DNA of 64,000 nucleotides, taken from contig JAJEKV010000058.1 of assembly GCA_021234155.1 (NCBI GenBank), positions 6,816,992 to 6,880,991 on the forward strand, given 5' to 3'. The position numbers were made by a program, and so were the translations under genes. Below, piece by piece: positions 21,393-33,901 of this stretch; the first letter of the stretch is position 1; each line of letters starts with the position of its first letter. Origin of the DNA: Isoetes taiwanensis. Lineage: Eukaryota; Streptophyta; Lycopodiopsida; Isoetales; Isoetaceae. The notes beneath the pieces were generated by a model. That model saw nothing but the letters and a program-made list of their open reading frames with translations, had not been told where the DNA came from and made no database searches.

Positions 21393-22938
21393 ATCATGCC
21401 CATAGCTCCTCAGGTCGGTGGTGGACTTCAACAAAACAATCGAATTGAACTAAAATGCGGACGGCAGGGAAAACGCCTGCTGTCGCCTGCAGCAAAATGT
21501 AGATTGCGGCGTAGGAACTAAATCAATACCGAACAAAAATTGTAAACTGCATTACATACGAAGGAAAGGAAAACTAGATTCAACTATTAAAACTTACTCT
21601 AGATTTTTATCTTGATTGTAACCCAAGTCTGCTCATCTAGAAAAGATGCATGGCCAAAGAAATTATATTTTTGTAATACTGTAATCTTCATTCTTTTCTA
21701 ATACCATAATCTTCCTAGAGCTAAAACGCCAAGACAATTAACTGATCACGTCAACACAATGCTTATAGATTTTAGAGAATATTACCAAATTACCATTAAT
21801 ATTTTGAAAAATCACCAAAAAGCCACTCGAACAAAAGGATATCTTGATAAATATTGTAATAACAGAAAAATGCCTAGCAACTCGCTTGTATATATAAAGA
21901 GAGTTTTTGTGGCTTATCAAACCCCTTCGTGAACATTCTTTCCAATAATTAATTCATCTAAGTCCGACTTAAGATTCATATATTATGCTCTTCAGAGTAG
22001 TTGTTTAGATCTTTAAGTTCTACGAGGGCCACATTCTTATTTGTTTGCTATCGTCTCGCTAAAATAGCACTTTTTTTAAACATTAATGGTATTTAGTAAT
22101 TTTTCTAGATATTATATGCTCAGCATGCCTCTTTTCCCTTTTAGGTCAAAGATGTCAGATGTCAATTTTCCAACAGAAGTTCCAGTACAGGTGAACAAAG
22201 ATGGAAGAAAGACAAACAAAACAAATTCAACGAGTCAAATGGCCATCTTCTAAGGCAAATATGACAGATCAGAAGACTATCTTCTGTTACACATGGATTT
22301 TAGTTTGAGATAAATTCTTCCATTTTGTAAACATACAAAAGTAGCCATACTATTAGTAGCACAACGCTCTTATATTTGAGTCTGAAATACTACAAAATTC
22401 ACAATAAATCCAGATTCAATCTTATAGTCTACATTGTGGGCAAGTGAACAGCCTGTCCCTGCAATTCCTCTTAGCTTTAAAAGAAAGGATCGTGGCCAAT
22501 TTCTAACACCAAATGTTGGTTGAGACCACTTTTATTTCTAATCCAAAATCTTCCAATATGTCTACTGTAATTCTTTTGAGTCTTGCAAAAACTTGCTTAT
22601 TCCAGCTCACCATTGAGAGACTTGACTTCAATTTGCACCTATAAACAAGGAGGATACATATCCTTTCCATCAGTCATCATTTCCTGTTCCAAAAGGTATC
22701 TTCTATTTAGAAACTTATCTACATAGAATTTGCGCTGGCCTTCATGTAAATCATATATGAGACATAACCAGCAATAGAACTATACATTGATGGCAATTCT
22801 AGCCTGAACTGATAAACAAAAAAGCATCCTGTCGTAGAAAAGTTAGTATGGTTCACTTCCCAGCATGAATTGATCAGTTTTTCAATGGTATTGTACACAG
22901 ATCAGTATGTCCAGAGGTAAAGTAGCTCATGCAGATGT
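21393..22938. other. Intergenic stretch 3' of KLCR, no gene seen
   Basis: AT-rich sequence without domain-bearing frames. The part nearest 22938 is presumably the 3' untranslated region and downstream flank of the KLCR gene. No repeat or element end was recognised. Confidence 0.45.
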
Positions 22939-25330
22939 TTAAATAGGCAGCCCTTGATATTTTTTCTCTGAATTTGGTAGTGACAGAAGATCTTCAAGCG
23001 TGTTAGTTTTCCTCATTCGTGAGCGTCCAACTTCTTTTAGAAGAAACATCAGGCGTTGTCTTTCATGCTCAACGTCTGGGTGCACAGTGCCAAGATCTTC
23101 TTCCTTAACCTCCAATACACTCTCCAACAACTTTATGGAATCATCTACCCTGCAAAATAGAACAGTCACATCGTTAACCAAAGTTCCGATTGTTTTTCTG
23201 CGATGAAATAAAAAAAGGAATGACGTTGCAAAACTATTTTACCTGCCAAGGGCATCATATGCACCAGCAAGGTTACTACAAACTGCAAGAGTGTCTGGAT
23301 GATGAGGGCCAATAGTCACTTCCAGAATGCTTCTTGCTTCTTCAAAGAGTGAAACAGCATTTGGAATTTGATATAATTCTATGCTTGCCAATCCCATTTG
23401 ATTTAGGAGGATCCCTAATAGGGTTGTTTTCTCGGTTCCTGCTCGGAGCTATTTTGTGGAATTCTTGAAGGCAGCGTAAGCTTCAGAATACTTTCCTAAC
23501 ATATAAAGCAAGACTCCCATCTGAGCTTCTACACCTGCAGCTGCACTCTGTTCTCCAGGCGCAACTTTGAGAATATCAAGTGCCTTCCGAAGCAGGCATA
23601 AGGCCTGCTCTCTTTCATTCATGGCTTCATAGATTGATGCAACTTCCACCAAGCCACTTGCAAGATCATCTGGCACATGACCAGCCCCATGCTTCCCAAA
23701 AATTCTGACAGCGCTTTCACAGTATGTTTTAGCTTCCCGTTGTTTCCCAGTCCTCAAAGATATGTCTGCCAGACTAACATATACAGAGGCAACAGATGCA
23801 TGGTTCTCCCCGTTGATAGATTTAAACACAGTGACTGCTTTCTGATATGAAAATATAGCCTCATCATACCGCCCAAGAGCTAGATATTCCTCTCCAATGC
23901 TACAGTCTACTGAAGCAACATCGGCATCTTGTCCATGAGCATTAAGTGCTGTGCTTGCTAATATAAGATGTTCTAATGCTGTCTCATGGTCTGACTTGGC
24001 ACTGCAAATCAAGGCCATAAGTCTTCTATCTGTTGCCTCCTCAACTGAACCAGCTGGACTATGCTCTCTGTGAATTAAAAGGACATGCTCACACAGTTCC
24101 TTTGCCTCATTAAATTGCATGACCTACAATCCATAACAATGGTTCAGGAAAAATTGGCATTATCAAATTTGAAGTTAAGCATTGTCAAATTTGAAGTTTT
24201 AGGGTCAGAATAGTTACCTGCAAATGTGCTTCAGCTATGTATCTGCATGTTTCAGCAACTCGAGGATCCGTATTCCCAAGGGCCTTCTTCTGCACCTCCA
24301 AAGCATTATGGTATGAACTGAGAGCCTTCTCATAGAAACCAAGCATGTAATGTGTATCTCCAAGTTGCATGTAACCTGCATATGCCGCGAGTGCATGCTC
24401 TGGACCATCTTCTACATTAGGCATTACAAGAGAGCGCTCTAAAACAGGTACAGCTTCTTCATATTTTCCCAATCTGCAGTATCCAGCTGCTAAAATGTGA
24501 AGGCAAAGAACCAACTCCAAGCTAGGTTTGGAGTCTACATGTTCGAAGAATTTGGCAGCTCTAGAAGCATAATCCATAGTCTTAAACGGGCTATCTCCAG
24601 CGAGGTGGCTAGCTCTAGCCAACTTAAGAAGGTATGGACCTCTTCCTGGACTTGTAGCTCTAATCTCAGACTTGGTATCCTCAGCCCCATTCTCAGAAAC
24701 AGAATGTGCATCAAAAAGTTTAATAGCTCCATTATCTCCAAGTCTGGTTTTAGCTACTGTTTTTCTCAAAGGACTAGGCAAAGACCTTCTAGGAGGTAGC
24801 TTCTCGCCTTTGCGGGCGCCTCTTTGATAAAGCTTTCCATCGGAGCTAATCTCTGGGGTTGCAGATCCGTCCAATTGCTCAGAAAATCGATTGGGGCAGA
24901 TCTTATCTTGTGGAGTAGAAGGGCTCTGTATGTCTGGAACTTGAATGTGTTGAGAATCAGAACCATTTGCCGCTTCTAGACCTTCTGCCATAGCCTGCTC
25001 CTGCTTCTCACCGGAATTGGTCCCATTCTGAGGAGGAGTGGTTGGGCTCTTTTGGGTTTTTACAGAATTTGCTGTTTTGCCTTGCTTCGGACTCAACGAG
25101 CTTTTCGATACCTTTTTCAGAAACCTTGATGCCGGAGAAGAATCAGCATTGGCGTTAGAAAGCTTACCAGGGCTTTTAACTCCGTTGGCCATCTTATTTA
25201 CAGCAGCTTTCTTCTGATCGAGGTGCCCATTTTCGCCCTTTGCATTCTCGTCCAATTTTTGCAATGTGGGCTTTGTTGAATCTGAATCCGGCTCGCCTTT
25301 TGCAGGCACATCTACGGCAAGCCCCCGCAT
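22939..25330 (-). CDS. KLCR: Kinesin light chain-related (KLCR/CMU-type) TPR protein, three exons, one in-frame TAG
   Basis: Exon 1 is 24218-25330, exon 2 is 23243-24123 and exon 3 is 22939-23149. Introns are GT-AG and the phases (0, then 2) join cleanly. The start MRGLAVDVP has an in-frame TAG four codons upstream. Residues 1 to about 230 are a low-complexity, Ser/Pro/Lys-rich region. TPR repeats follow, e.g. YCRLGKYEEAVPVLERSL, GDTHYMLGFYEKALSSYHNAL, EEYLALGRYDEAIFSYQKAV and MGVLLYMLGKYSEAYAAFKN. The C-terminus EVGRSRMRKTNTLEDLL matches plant KLCRs. In Arabidopsis the family links microtubules to the cortex and steadies cellulose synthase tracks. The total is 734 codons if the TAG at 23449-23451 is read through, or a 595-aa product if not. 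The stop sits where relatives have lysine. Confidence 0.9.
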
Positions 25331-26720
25331 TTGCGACTTCTAACTCTGATCTGCGCCAAACAGAGACGAAGATGAATCAAACTACAAAATACTCGCCGGA
25401 GTCGAAAATGGCTACATTTAAAGCTAAACAGTCACCATAGCCAGAAACAAGACAACCCACAAACTTTTTGAGCTCGAGACGGTGAGAAAATGGCCGGCAT
25501 TAAGTCCCCATTTCTCATAAATGGAGCTAAGAAGCGTTACTAACCAGATCTGTTTGCTTGCCGGCCTCAAAAGTCAGAGAAAAGTATAAACAAAAGCAAG
25601 GGATTAAAATCCCAAACGAAAGAATAAACTAAGGCTCGTGAATTCTGCCATAGCCATTTTTGCTGGGAAAAAAGATGAAGGCGCAATTGGGCACATGATT
25701 AAGCTCGAGTCCGGTGGGTACTAAACAAGCACAGTAGCTTTACTTGACAAATCATCCGCTAAAATGATAGTGTGGGCCTCTGCGAAAACGTGCTTTTGGG
25801 CCAAAATTTAGGTTAAAAATTTGAGTGCAAGGCTCTGCTTAGAAGAGACAGATTCTTAGATAGCATTGTTTAATCCACCCAAAAGAAGGGACCCATTTGC
25901 TCTACAGCTGCACTTTTCTTCGCTGAATCTTCTTCTGAAGATCACGTAACAGATATAGAGAAGATTAACTACCCACAAAGCAGACAATTAATTCTACTGC
26001 CCAGAAAGCAAACAAGAGCTTACAACTAAGCATTAATCCGGCATTAGTTTAGCTGAAATCTGGCAAGCAATCAATCACAGACCCACCTTGCCTACCATTT
26101 CAAACATACAAGGCAAAGGAATTTAAAATTCAAGGCCTAGCAAGCAGCGTGACGACAGATTTAGCTCCCCTGCTTTCCCTGCTCCATGCTAAAAGCTGTC
26201 TCCGACACTCTAGGTGTCGAAATTTAATGCTCCAGTAAAAAGAAAAAAACCCACATCCCTGTTCCGGCCAAAAACCCTTTTACCAGGCCGCAGATTGAAT
26301 CAAACCATGAATTAGAATTTTGCTTACCATACTCGAAATCTGGCATCCCCGGAGACGGGATCGGAAAAAAACGACCAAACAGAACAGAGATTGAATCAAA
26401 TACCCGGAAAAGAGATCCAGCAAGCCCAGAAAAGGGATTGATTCAGAAAGCCAGAAAAAGGAAGTTAAACAGCGAGGAAAGGGTTGAAACAAACACCCAA
26501 AAGCTGCGAAATACAACAAAATTTTAAAAAACTGCCTACCAAACCAGAATTGACACTTACTACTATAATAAGTATCCTTAATAAGTATGAAATAAACATC
26601 CAAGTATGCTCTGCATGAGAAGAATAATTCATCAGAAACAACAGAATACACGTGGTTTAGATAAAAGCAGGCCGCGCAGAGCTGTTGGTGAAGGCGATGG
26701 ATAACAAATTCTGCAAAAAA
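25331..26720 (-). promoter_or_regulatory. Presumed KLCR 5' leader and promoter region
   Basis: No competing gene is seen here. Upstream of the KLCR start the sequence is GC-balanced near 25340-25700 and then AT-rich. Short frames such as 26280-26651 have no recognised domain. Leader introns are possible but no transcription start can be placed. Confidence 0.3.
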
Positions 26721-27120
26721 TCAAAAAAAAAACAAAGGTCCAGGCTAGTTTAACTACCGTAGTATGGTAGATTTCTCTGTAATGGTCTCAGTTTGATAGA
26801 ATTGAATGGTACAGTCGCAGAACCAGCCAATTCTGTCTCTTTCTGCTCCGATTTCTGCCTTGCTTCAGTTTGAGCCCGAAGAATGAGCACAGAGATTTTT
26901 TTTGATGAAACTGCTTTTCTGCATGTAAGCTATTTTCTTTTCAAATATATCTCTTTATTTAGCTGGCTCTTTTTTTTAGTCGTGCATCACTTATAGAACT
27001 CATATAGCCAGCTTGAGTCGCATACTAAAAGTAAGGTAATAATATTATTATTAATCCTAGCCCGTCAAGATGCGGGCATATTCCACATGATATGCTAAGG
27101 CCTGGGAACTTGGCATTCAT
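26721..27120. other. No feature seen
   Basis: AT-rich, with homopolymer runs. It ends at a tandem duplication. Confidence 0.35.
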
Positions 27121-27352
27121 CGAAGTGTTTGACGAGGTCAAATGCTTTATGTGGCTCTATTTTTTGGGGTCAACCCCACCTTATGAATCAAATTAAATAT
27201 ATAATTGACCTGCAAGAGTATAATACACCTTCTAAATCGAAGTATTTGACGGGGTCAAATGCTCATGTGGCTCTATTTTTTAGGGTCAACCCCACCTTAT
27301 GAATCAAACCAAATATATAATTGACCTGCAATAGTATAATACACCTTCTACC
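27121..27352. repeat. 117-bp tandem duplication
   Basis: 27121-27237 and 27238-27352 are two copies of one unit (CGAAGTRTTTGACGRGGTCAA ... ACACCTTCTA), differing at a few bases and small indels. The unit contains GGGGTCAACCCC, a small palindrome. Confidence 0.9.
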
Positions 27353-28106
27353 GCCACGGCATCTTGCTGAAGCCTTGCAGCCTCAACCAGAATTGGCCTG
27401 CAGCGCATACAACAAGAAGAGGCCAAGCCTGTCCAGCAACACACATAAGAAGAGGAGGCAATACATATACTCAGGCCAAGGGAATCAAACCCCTTTCGCT
27501 TTGCGCATACTATAACGTCTGTCCTCCCCTTGAAGGATTGGATGAAGATGTGGACATAGAAGCCAACACCACATTTGAAAAAGGCAGAGCTCGAGAATGG
27601 CAAGTTGAAGAGCTATGCTACAGTCTCTTGAGGCGGCTAATAAAGGGCTGCAATATCAGGAAAAAATTGTGAGGAAATCTTTAGAATGTCAATTTTCAAG
27701 AAAGCATAAACATGTGTTACCTGACAACAGTTTTTTATTACATAAATCCATCACCACTTATACTGTTTATCGGCTTAATCCAATAAATATAACAACCAAA
27801 GATGCATATGTAGAGAAGCTTCTCAAACTTCTCTTGTTTGTAAAGTATGTCATGCTTTATTTTCTTGTTGGAACTGAGCTCCAAAGAAATGTCACCATAT
27901 TTTAAAATCCACCTATGCCTAGGAAGCAAAAACAAATGGGTTATCTGAATCATCGTTAACCGGGGGGGGGGATCTGTGCTTTTGTTCTTCATCTATAACG
28001 TCTAGGTAGGTGACAAATACATGTTTGGTCGGGCCAAAGACTTCTTTGTTTTGCTTTTAGCACTACATTGGCTATTCCAGTTGCAAATCTAGGAGCCTTC
28101 AACATT
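27353..28106. other. Unassigned stretch with weak coding hints and a G run
   Basis: A plus-strand frame at 27510-27640 (EGLDEDVDIEANTTFEKGRA) looks exon-like but matches nothing I know. A run of ten G bases lies at 27961-27970. Confidence 0.3.
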
Positions 28107-28340
28107 AACCTGTCAAGAACATAATCTGTGGTATTCTCTTATGTTGCAACCCATGTTCTTGACAGGTTAAGAGAATACCACAGATTAAGAGAATACCACA
28201 GATTAAGAGAATCTGTGGTATTCTCTTATGTTGCTTCTCATGTTAAGAATACCACATAAGAACATAATCTGTGGTATTCTTGAACATAATCAAGAACAAA
28301 GGGCTGGAGAAGCAACATAAGAGAATACCACAGATTGTTA
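28107..28340. repeat. Cluster of nested direct and inverted copies of AATCTGTGGTATTCTCTTA
   Basis: The 19-mer AATCTGTGGTATTCTCTTA or its complement occurs about six times, for example at 28123-28141 and 28167-28205 (twice inverted), then in both orientations up to 28337. CCTGTCAAGAACA at about 28109 pairs with TGTTCTTGACAGG at about 28154. Several alternative hairpins can form. No coding potential. Confidence 0.8.
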
Positions 28341-29040
28341 GAGAAGGCAGAGATATCCTCCCCACCTCCCCGCCATAGCCATGCCGCACTACCTTGCACA
28401 CACTACTTCCTCTGGTGAAAGTTCAAAATTTCCTCCTCTATAATAGCGTCCCACGAGGGGAGAGGGAATGTCATAAGACGAGAGAGGGAACGTCGTATGC
28501 GTCTGCACATGCGGCAGTCTGGGCACGAAAACCAAAGCCATCTCTAATAGAGGAGATGTTGTTTTAGGATCCTAGTCCTTTTGGGGCATTTTATTGATTA
28601 GATACATGTTCTTTATAACTTCTATTTGTTTCTATTGTTCTTTTTCATTCTGTTTATTCCAATATTTCTTGTTTCTAAGAATCACATTGATACCATTGCT
28701 CTATATTTGGTCACACTTTGTTCTTCGTGTTGTTTGAGGTTTTTTCTCTTGATGCTTCTTCATGGTCGAAGATGGGTGGTGATCTAGAGCTATTTGTTAG
28801 CTCTTCATGCACAGAATTGTTGCCTTGATATATATGGTCTAAAAGTTATTTATGTGTGGACCAATACTGTGTTTTTTAGTTGTCTGTTCATTAATTTGAT
28901 GAGAAATCGTATGATTTGCTTTCTATGTCATTTTTCTTGTCTATTAATCTAATTTGTAGCTGCTCTTCTTCGTTTATCCTCGCATATTCATTATATTTTT
29001 TTCGCTAATCCTTAACATTACTTTGTGGTTACCATGCTCA
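28341..29040. other. No gene recognised
   Basis: Begins with a C-rich patch (CCTCCCCACCTCCCC) and continues T-rich. Possibly the 5' part of the retroposon that ends in poly(A) at 31020. Confidence 0.3.
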
Positions 29041-29046
29041 ATACTC

Positions 29047-30048
29047 TCGTATATTTCTCTTGTGGTTGCAGTTGACAAGCTTGTGGAACGTGGTGTTGAT
29101 CCTCTTTGGGAACATTATGTTCTCTACCAGGTTTATTCTCCTGGATTTCTGCCAAGTAAGTCTGGTGCATTGTGCATGCCTTGTTGGTTTGCATTGGAAG
29201 ATTTTCCACTTGAATTGCAAATTTTTTATTTTATGACTGCTATTGCAAATGGATTGGGTATGCATCGTGTCCATTCCATTGTTAATGATCCTCAAATTTG
29301 CGTGTCCCTTCCCACGTATTTCTATTCCTCAGTCAATGGTGATTAACATAGGTCCTTTTTTCCTTCAAATACAAACTACATCTGCTTAATGGGCTAGAGC
29401 TTGCCAAGATATTTTCTAGTATTGAAGCTTTTGCTATATAGATGTAGGCAAACCCCGGTATCTGCCTCTCCAAATGCTTCTACACCATGTCAGATAGCAT
29501 CTTCTTCAGATGCATGTCCTGTTGTGTCATCTTCTGATGTATCTCCTTCTGCACCAGCTAATTCCCTCGTAGTACTGGCTGTATCTTCTCCTCAAGATGC
29601 TTCTGAACTACCACTTCTTTCTAGTGTATCTGCCTCTCAGATTATATCATCAAGTCCTCTTAGTGAGGAGCAATATTCTTGCCTTCAAGATACTGCTCGC
29701 AAACAGGAACTTCTGGAAGAAGGATGGTCTTCCCCATGTATAAAGAAGGTTGCACGTCGCAAGAATAGTTCAGCTCCTTTGCTTCACCCGGTAGCTCCAG
29801 TATCTACTACTATTGTTACATTAGATGTTCCTCCACATGATTCAGTGGCATTCAGATACCAGAAGATAAGTGCACTAGCTCTCAGTGAATTTATGAATGT
29901 GAATACAAGTTTTGCTATGATTTCTACCAAAAATGGTTTCTTGGCGCCTTCACGGCTAGGGCGGCGGCAGGGAAAGGGGCCGCCCCTTTTCCTTGCTTTC
30001 GGCACTGCGATGGCTGTAAATCTCTTCCGATTCATATCCGATGGCTAG
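29047..30048 (+). pseudogene. DUF4283-like (plant retroelement gag/ORF1-type) remnant
   Basis: One frame, interrupted by stops near 29344-29398, reads SPGFLPSKSGALCMPCWFALEDFPLELQ and then FMTAIANGLGM...NDPQICVSLPT. The spacing resembles DUF4283 proteins of plant non-LTR elements (a pattern like GFDPS..PVWVELPNLPLELW..AIANGLG). The following Ser/Ala/Pro-rich region with GWSSPCIKKVARRK is like their C-terminal linkers. Assignment is from memory and tentative. The poly(A) at 31003-31020 fits a retroposed origin. Confidence 0.4.
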
Positions 30049-31002
30049 CAAAGGGTTTTGGATATTTGATTTTTCAGATTCTGCATCCATCGGCTTCCTT
30101 TTTCTGGTTTCTTGGAGCTTCTTCATGGCGGCCTCTCCAGCCTTCTCAGATAATCCACTAACGTGGATCTTTACTCTGATGCTTCCGGTTTGGTAAGCAT
30201 TGTGATTTTCCATAGATCAAACAGGGATGTTTGGCCAGCAGCCCATTTCTTATAAGGCATAAATTATTTGGGGATGGGCTGGCCGTTGCTTTTGTGGATG
30301 CACGCCGAAGTGGCGAAGATCTAGGGAATTTTTATGCTTCTACAGGTAGTATGGCAGTTGCAAGATGGCTTGAATTAAAGCACTTGGTTCTGCTCAGGTA
30401 CTGCTATGCTTGAGCGGTTTTTCAAGTATTGATGTTTGATTGCCACTGGTACTGTTATGCCAGGAACCACATGTCTTCAAGTACTGATATGTTTGGATGG
30501 CATGCTGCTTATTCAAGTTCATGCTTGAGATTGCCATACTTTTAGTGGCAGGGCTTTGTGTCTAGCCATTTCATGCCGACTGCACTTCTCCTGACAATGC
30601 AACATCTTTCCTGGTGCATACAATTAATCTGTAGGATGGATTACTTTCTGGAGCCGTGGCGACCTCTTTGAGAAATGTGGCAGATTGTTCATGATTTCTT
30701 CATGTCCTTTTCTCTTTATCTCTACTCTTGCAAGAGGTGGACTACAAAGCATTCAGGATTTATTTGTAGCTTTAGGAAATCGGTATTTGTCTCCTGTAGT
30801 ATTCTACTAGCTAGGAAGTGGTTGATTCTGATCCTGTAGTACTAGTTAGTTAGAAGAAGAGGTTGAGAAAATATATGAGTACTCAAGCTTCAAGTATTTC
30901 ATTCGATCCATAAGGGATCCTTTGTACTTCAAGATTATCTGATCCTTAAGGGATCTTTTTGATGTAATTCTTCCTATCTGAATACAAATTTTATCTTCCC
31001 TT
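30049..31002 (+). other. Probable 3' untranslated part of a retroposon
   Basis: No domain-bearing frame. Sequence runs into the poly(A) tract at 31003. Short repeats GATCCWTAAGGGATC occur at about 30905 and 30945. Confidence 0.35.
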
Positions 31003-31020
31003 CAAAAAAAAAAAAAAAAA
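31003..31020 (+). other. Poly(A) tail of a retroposed element
   Basis: A run of 17-18 A bases after TATCTTCCCTTC terminates the plus-strand sequence. It marks the 3' end of a non-LTR or processed insertion that began upstream. Confidence 0.6.
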
Positions 31021-31360
31021 CTAGTCAAAAGCACGTTTGATTACTTTGCATAGCAAATTGTAGGATGTGGCATGGGTAAGGACAAGAGCTCTCACAAGAA
31101 TGCATTGAAGGACATGAGCTATCTCAATGTGGGTTGTTATCTCAAACAGGCAAATTAAAACAAATTTAAAAGATTGAAAGAAATTTGAAAGGTCAAGTAT
31201 CTTTGAACTTGGTCGCAACAGTGTTCGGTAAAAATAAGCAAAAAGAAACTGCACCAAATAGCATGATAAGTGTATATATAATAGTTGTTATAAGCGTACA
31301 CGTCAGCAAAGGCGGCGATTGGGCGGCAGTTTGCTGCTTCTGGCCAAAAACGCATCAGAG

Positions 31361-31754
31361 ATGGCACAGAAGGTGGCTTTCTTTGCTCAGATTCAAGCTC
31401 GATGGGATGCCGAGGATGCGCTGTTAGCAGCTCAAGACATGGAAAAGACTCAATTGCGAGAACAGGTTAGTCAATTGCAGAGAGAAATTGGAAGCTTAAA
31501 ACAAGAGCTTGTGTCTGTTAATGCTGAATTAAAACTTGTGAAAGAAAAGCTGGGAACAGTGGGCAATCTAGATCAGGAACTTGTTTCTGTAAATGCTGAA
31601 TTAAAACTTATGACAGAAAGGCTGGGAACAATGGGCAATCATGTAGAGCAGATGAAAATTGAACATGAAGATAGAGATGCAAAAGGGACAGGCAATGTAG
31701 AAAAGATTGCTGAATATATGGAAGACTGTGTTAGTAATGTTATGAGAGAAGAAC
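31361..31754 (+). pseudogene. LINE ORF1, N-terminal coiled-coil part
   Basis: From ATG at 31361 (MAQKVAFFAQIQARW) the frame runs through a clear coiled coil with a tandem block (QELVSVNAELKL occurs twice). It is cut at 31754 by the chromovirus. The frame resumes at 44955 after one TSD copy. Joined length is 798 nt including the stop, i.e. 265 residues, a multiple of three. This supports exact insertion boundaries. Confidence 0.85.
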
Positions 31755-33359
31755 TGTGACGCTCCCAGAATATATACGACCCTCGGACGTATACATACGG
31801 GGACTTTCCCCTCCCATGGCAATCATCTCACCATGAGCAGGGCCCTCCGTCTATTTCGGGCCATCTATGAAATGAGGCCCGAAAGAAGGACACGAAGGGG
31901 TCATTCGGCCCACGCCTTCAATGGGACTCCTACGTCGCGGAAGCATGAATACAAGGGTTAGCACACAGCATGAATATACATAAATAACCACCACGAAGGG
32001 TGGCGCATCCATCTAATATACCAACGGCATAGAATATGCATCTAATCCTAAGAAAACACCCAGAACCCAGGTTCTACCCCGGCTCAAACTCCCGTGAGGA
32101 TCGACTGACGGCTGGGCCTCAAGAGATCAGCAGACCGAGTCTTGGCATGGCGTTGGCTGGCATAGAACATTGGCTAGGGTTGTCCACTCCATCCGCCCCT
32201 CCTGTGCACACTTCGCAGATGGGTCAATTCATGCTATGGCTTCGCTATAGCCTTCCGGAGACGCATACTCAGGGCATCACCCTCTGAGCCTACTCCAGGT
32301 TCATGACGCCTGGTCCGATGAGGCAGGTCGGGGAGGCGTCCCCTTCCAGAATCACGGTGGTTCCATGGGTGAGCTAGAGAATACGTGCCACATCAGCGAC
32401 CCCCGCATCCGTACCCGACTTACTCACCCTAAATCTACTCAAAGTGCAGGGTGCTCCATACGGATCACACCTCTACACCCAGGGAGTGTCAGACCCATAC
32501 CCGGCCCTCTACGTGACCGGCTATCAGGCCTAGCCCACTGTAGGAGTCTCAGGAGCCTTGTATGCTCGTGCAAGACCCCACCCCTCATGTCACCACTGTG
32601 TTCCTTGTCTGGTGCTAAGCCATACCATAGCATCTAGGACCCGGTGGGTTCTTGTGCACAGGCCGCATTTAATAGGACTCTACAGGGCGCTTTCTAGGAG
32701 CATACTACAATACACGGCTCAGAGGTCTCTACCCCCCGTAATCCCCTCGTTTCAGAGTCAGATTAACAAAGAATTAACAATCCATCCTTTCAGAGTAGAA
32801 ACCAGAATTGAATATAAAGAGAACTTGCTTGTACAATCAAGGGTTAGTTTCTATGATTGAATCACAAAGAGAACAGAGAAACGGACACAACCAAGCGTTA
32901 TCTAGAATCCACATAACCACCTACCTGAATTCTGGCTGGACTCGTTTCCATGGGGCGCCTCCATCTCCTGGGAGTTGAGAATTCAGCTGTTACTTCACAG
33001 GGACGACTGTTATGGTGATTCTCTGCAGGTGTATGATGGCGCTCAGCTCCTGGCCTTCCTTGGTCGATCTTCAGGAGTCAATCCCAGGGATAGGGGTCAA
33101 GTTGGCATCCAAACTTGGCAATCCCCATGCTGCCCAATCGATTGGGGCAGGTGGCGCCTTCCCAAATGGTAATTAGCCTAATTTCCTAGGTTATAGGTTA
33201 TTATTATTAATGTGTTAAATTAGCATAGCTAATTTTAATCCTTTTTAAGGTAACCCCCTAGGTTGCAATTAAGTTCCCATACCCCCATGGTAGCGTGGTG
33301 ACGTGGAAATACACGTACAAAGACATGACGTAGACCGTATAACTACATGGAACGTCACA
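31755..33359 (-). repeat. Chromovirus 3' LTR (1605 bp)
   Basis: Starts TGTGACGCTCC and ends AACGTCACA on the plus strand. It pairs with 43346-44949. The half from about 32560 to 33359 is almost identical to its partner. The half from 31755 to 32550 shows many single-base indels. Confidence 0.95.
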
Positions 33360-33374
33360 TTCTCCCCTCCTTAA
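33360..33374 (-). other. Chromovirus polypurine tract
   Basis: On the minus strand AAGGAGGGGAGAA directly precedes the 3' LTR. Confidence 0.8.
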
Positions 33375-33901
33375 AAAAATAATGCTGTCCTCAGCATTGG
33401 GGTTAGTTAATTCAAGACATATATAGGTGAAGTACTGAATTAGAGAATGAAGTTAAGAATATAACATTAATACGTTGAGATTATAGTAGTTCGGATAGTA
33501 ATACATTGAAGTTAAAATATCAAATTACAAGCACCAGGGTGCCCGATACAAACTTATCATCAAAGGAGTTTAGGACCGAAGTCCGATTTAAAACATTCTG
33601 ACAACAAAATTCATACATGTAGACAAAACCAATACGGGAAAAATTGGGTCATCAAAGAACCCTCTATACAAGGCGTGTGACGACTTGTTCATTGGCTTTG
33701 CACACCATATACATAAACCATATACCCGTAGGTTAATAATATGATTAAGTTGTGGTTGAAGGGACCACCCCCTACAAATAAAAGAAAAAGTATCTAGAAG
33801 GGAATCTATCATGTGTACGGCTTGCAATTCATTGTGGCATAAGGAATGGTTGAGTTCCCTGTATAGCCGGAATGAACGCAGTCTATTTACTAGATGCCTT
33901 T
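33375..33901 (-). other. Chromovirus 3' untranslated region
   Basis: Lies between the integrase stop and the polypurine tract, with no conserved domain. Confidence 0.6.

Noticed and set aside
27364-27672. A 102-aa plus-strand protein
   Set aside because: Composition changes abruptly along the frame and no family is recognisable; kept only as a weak coding hint.
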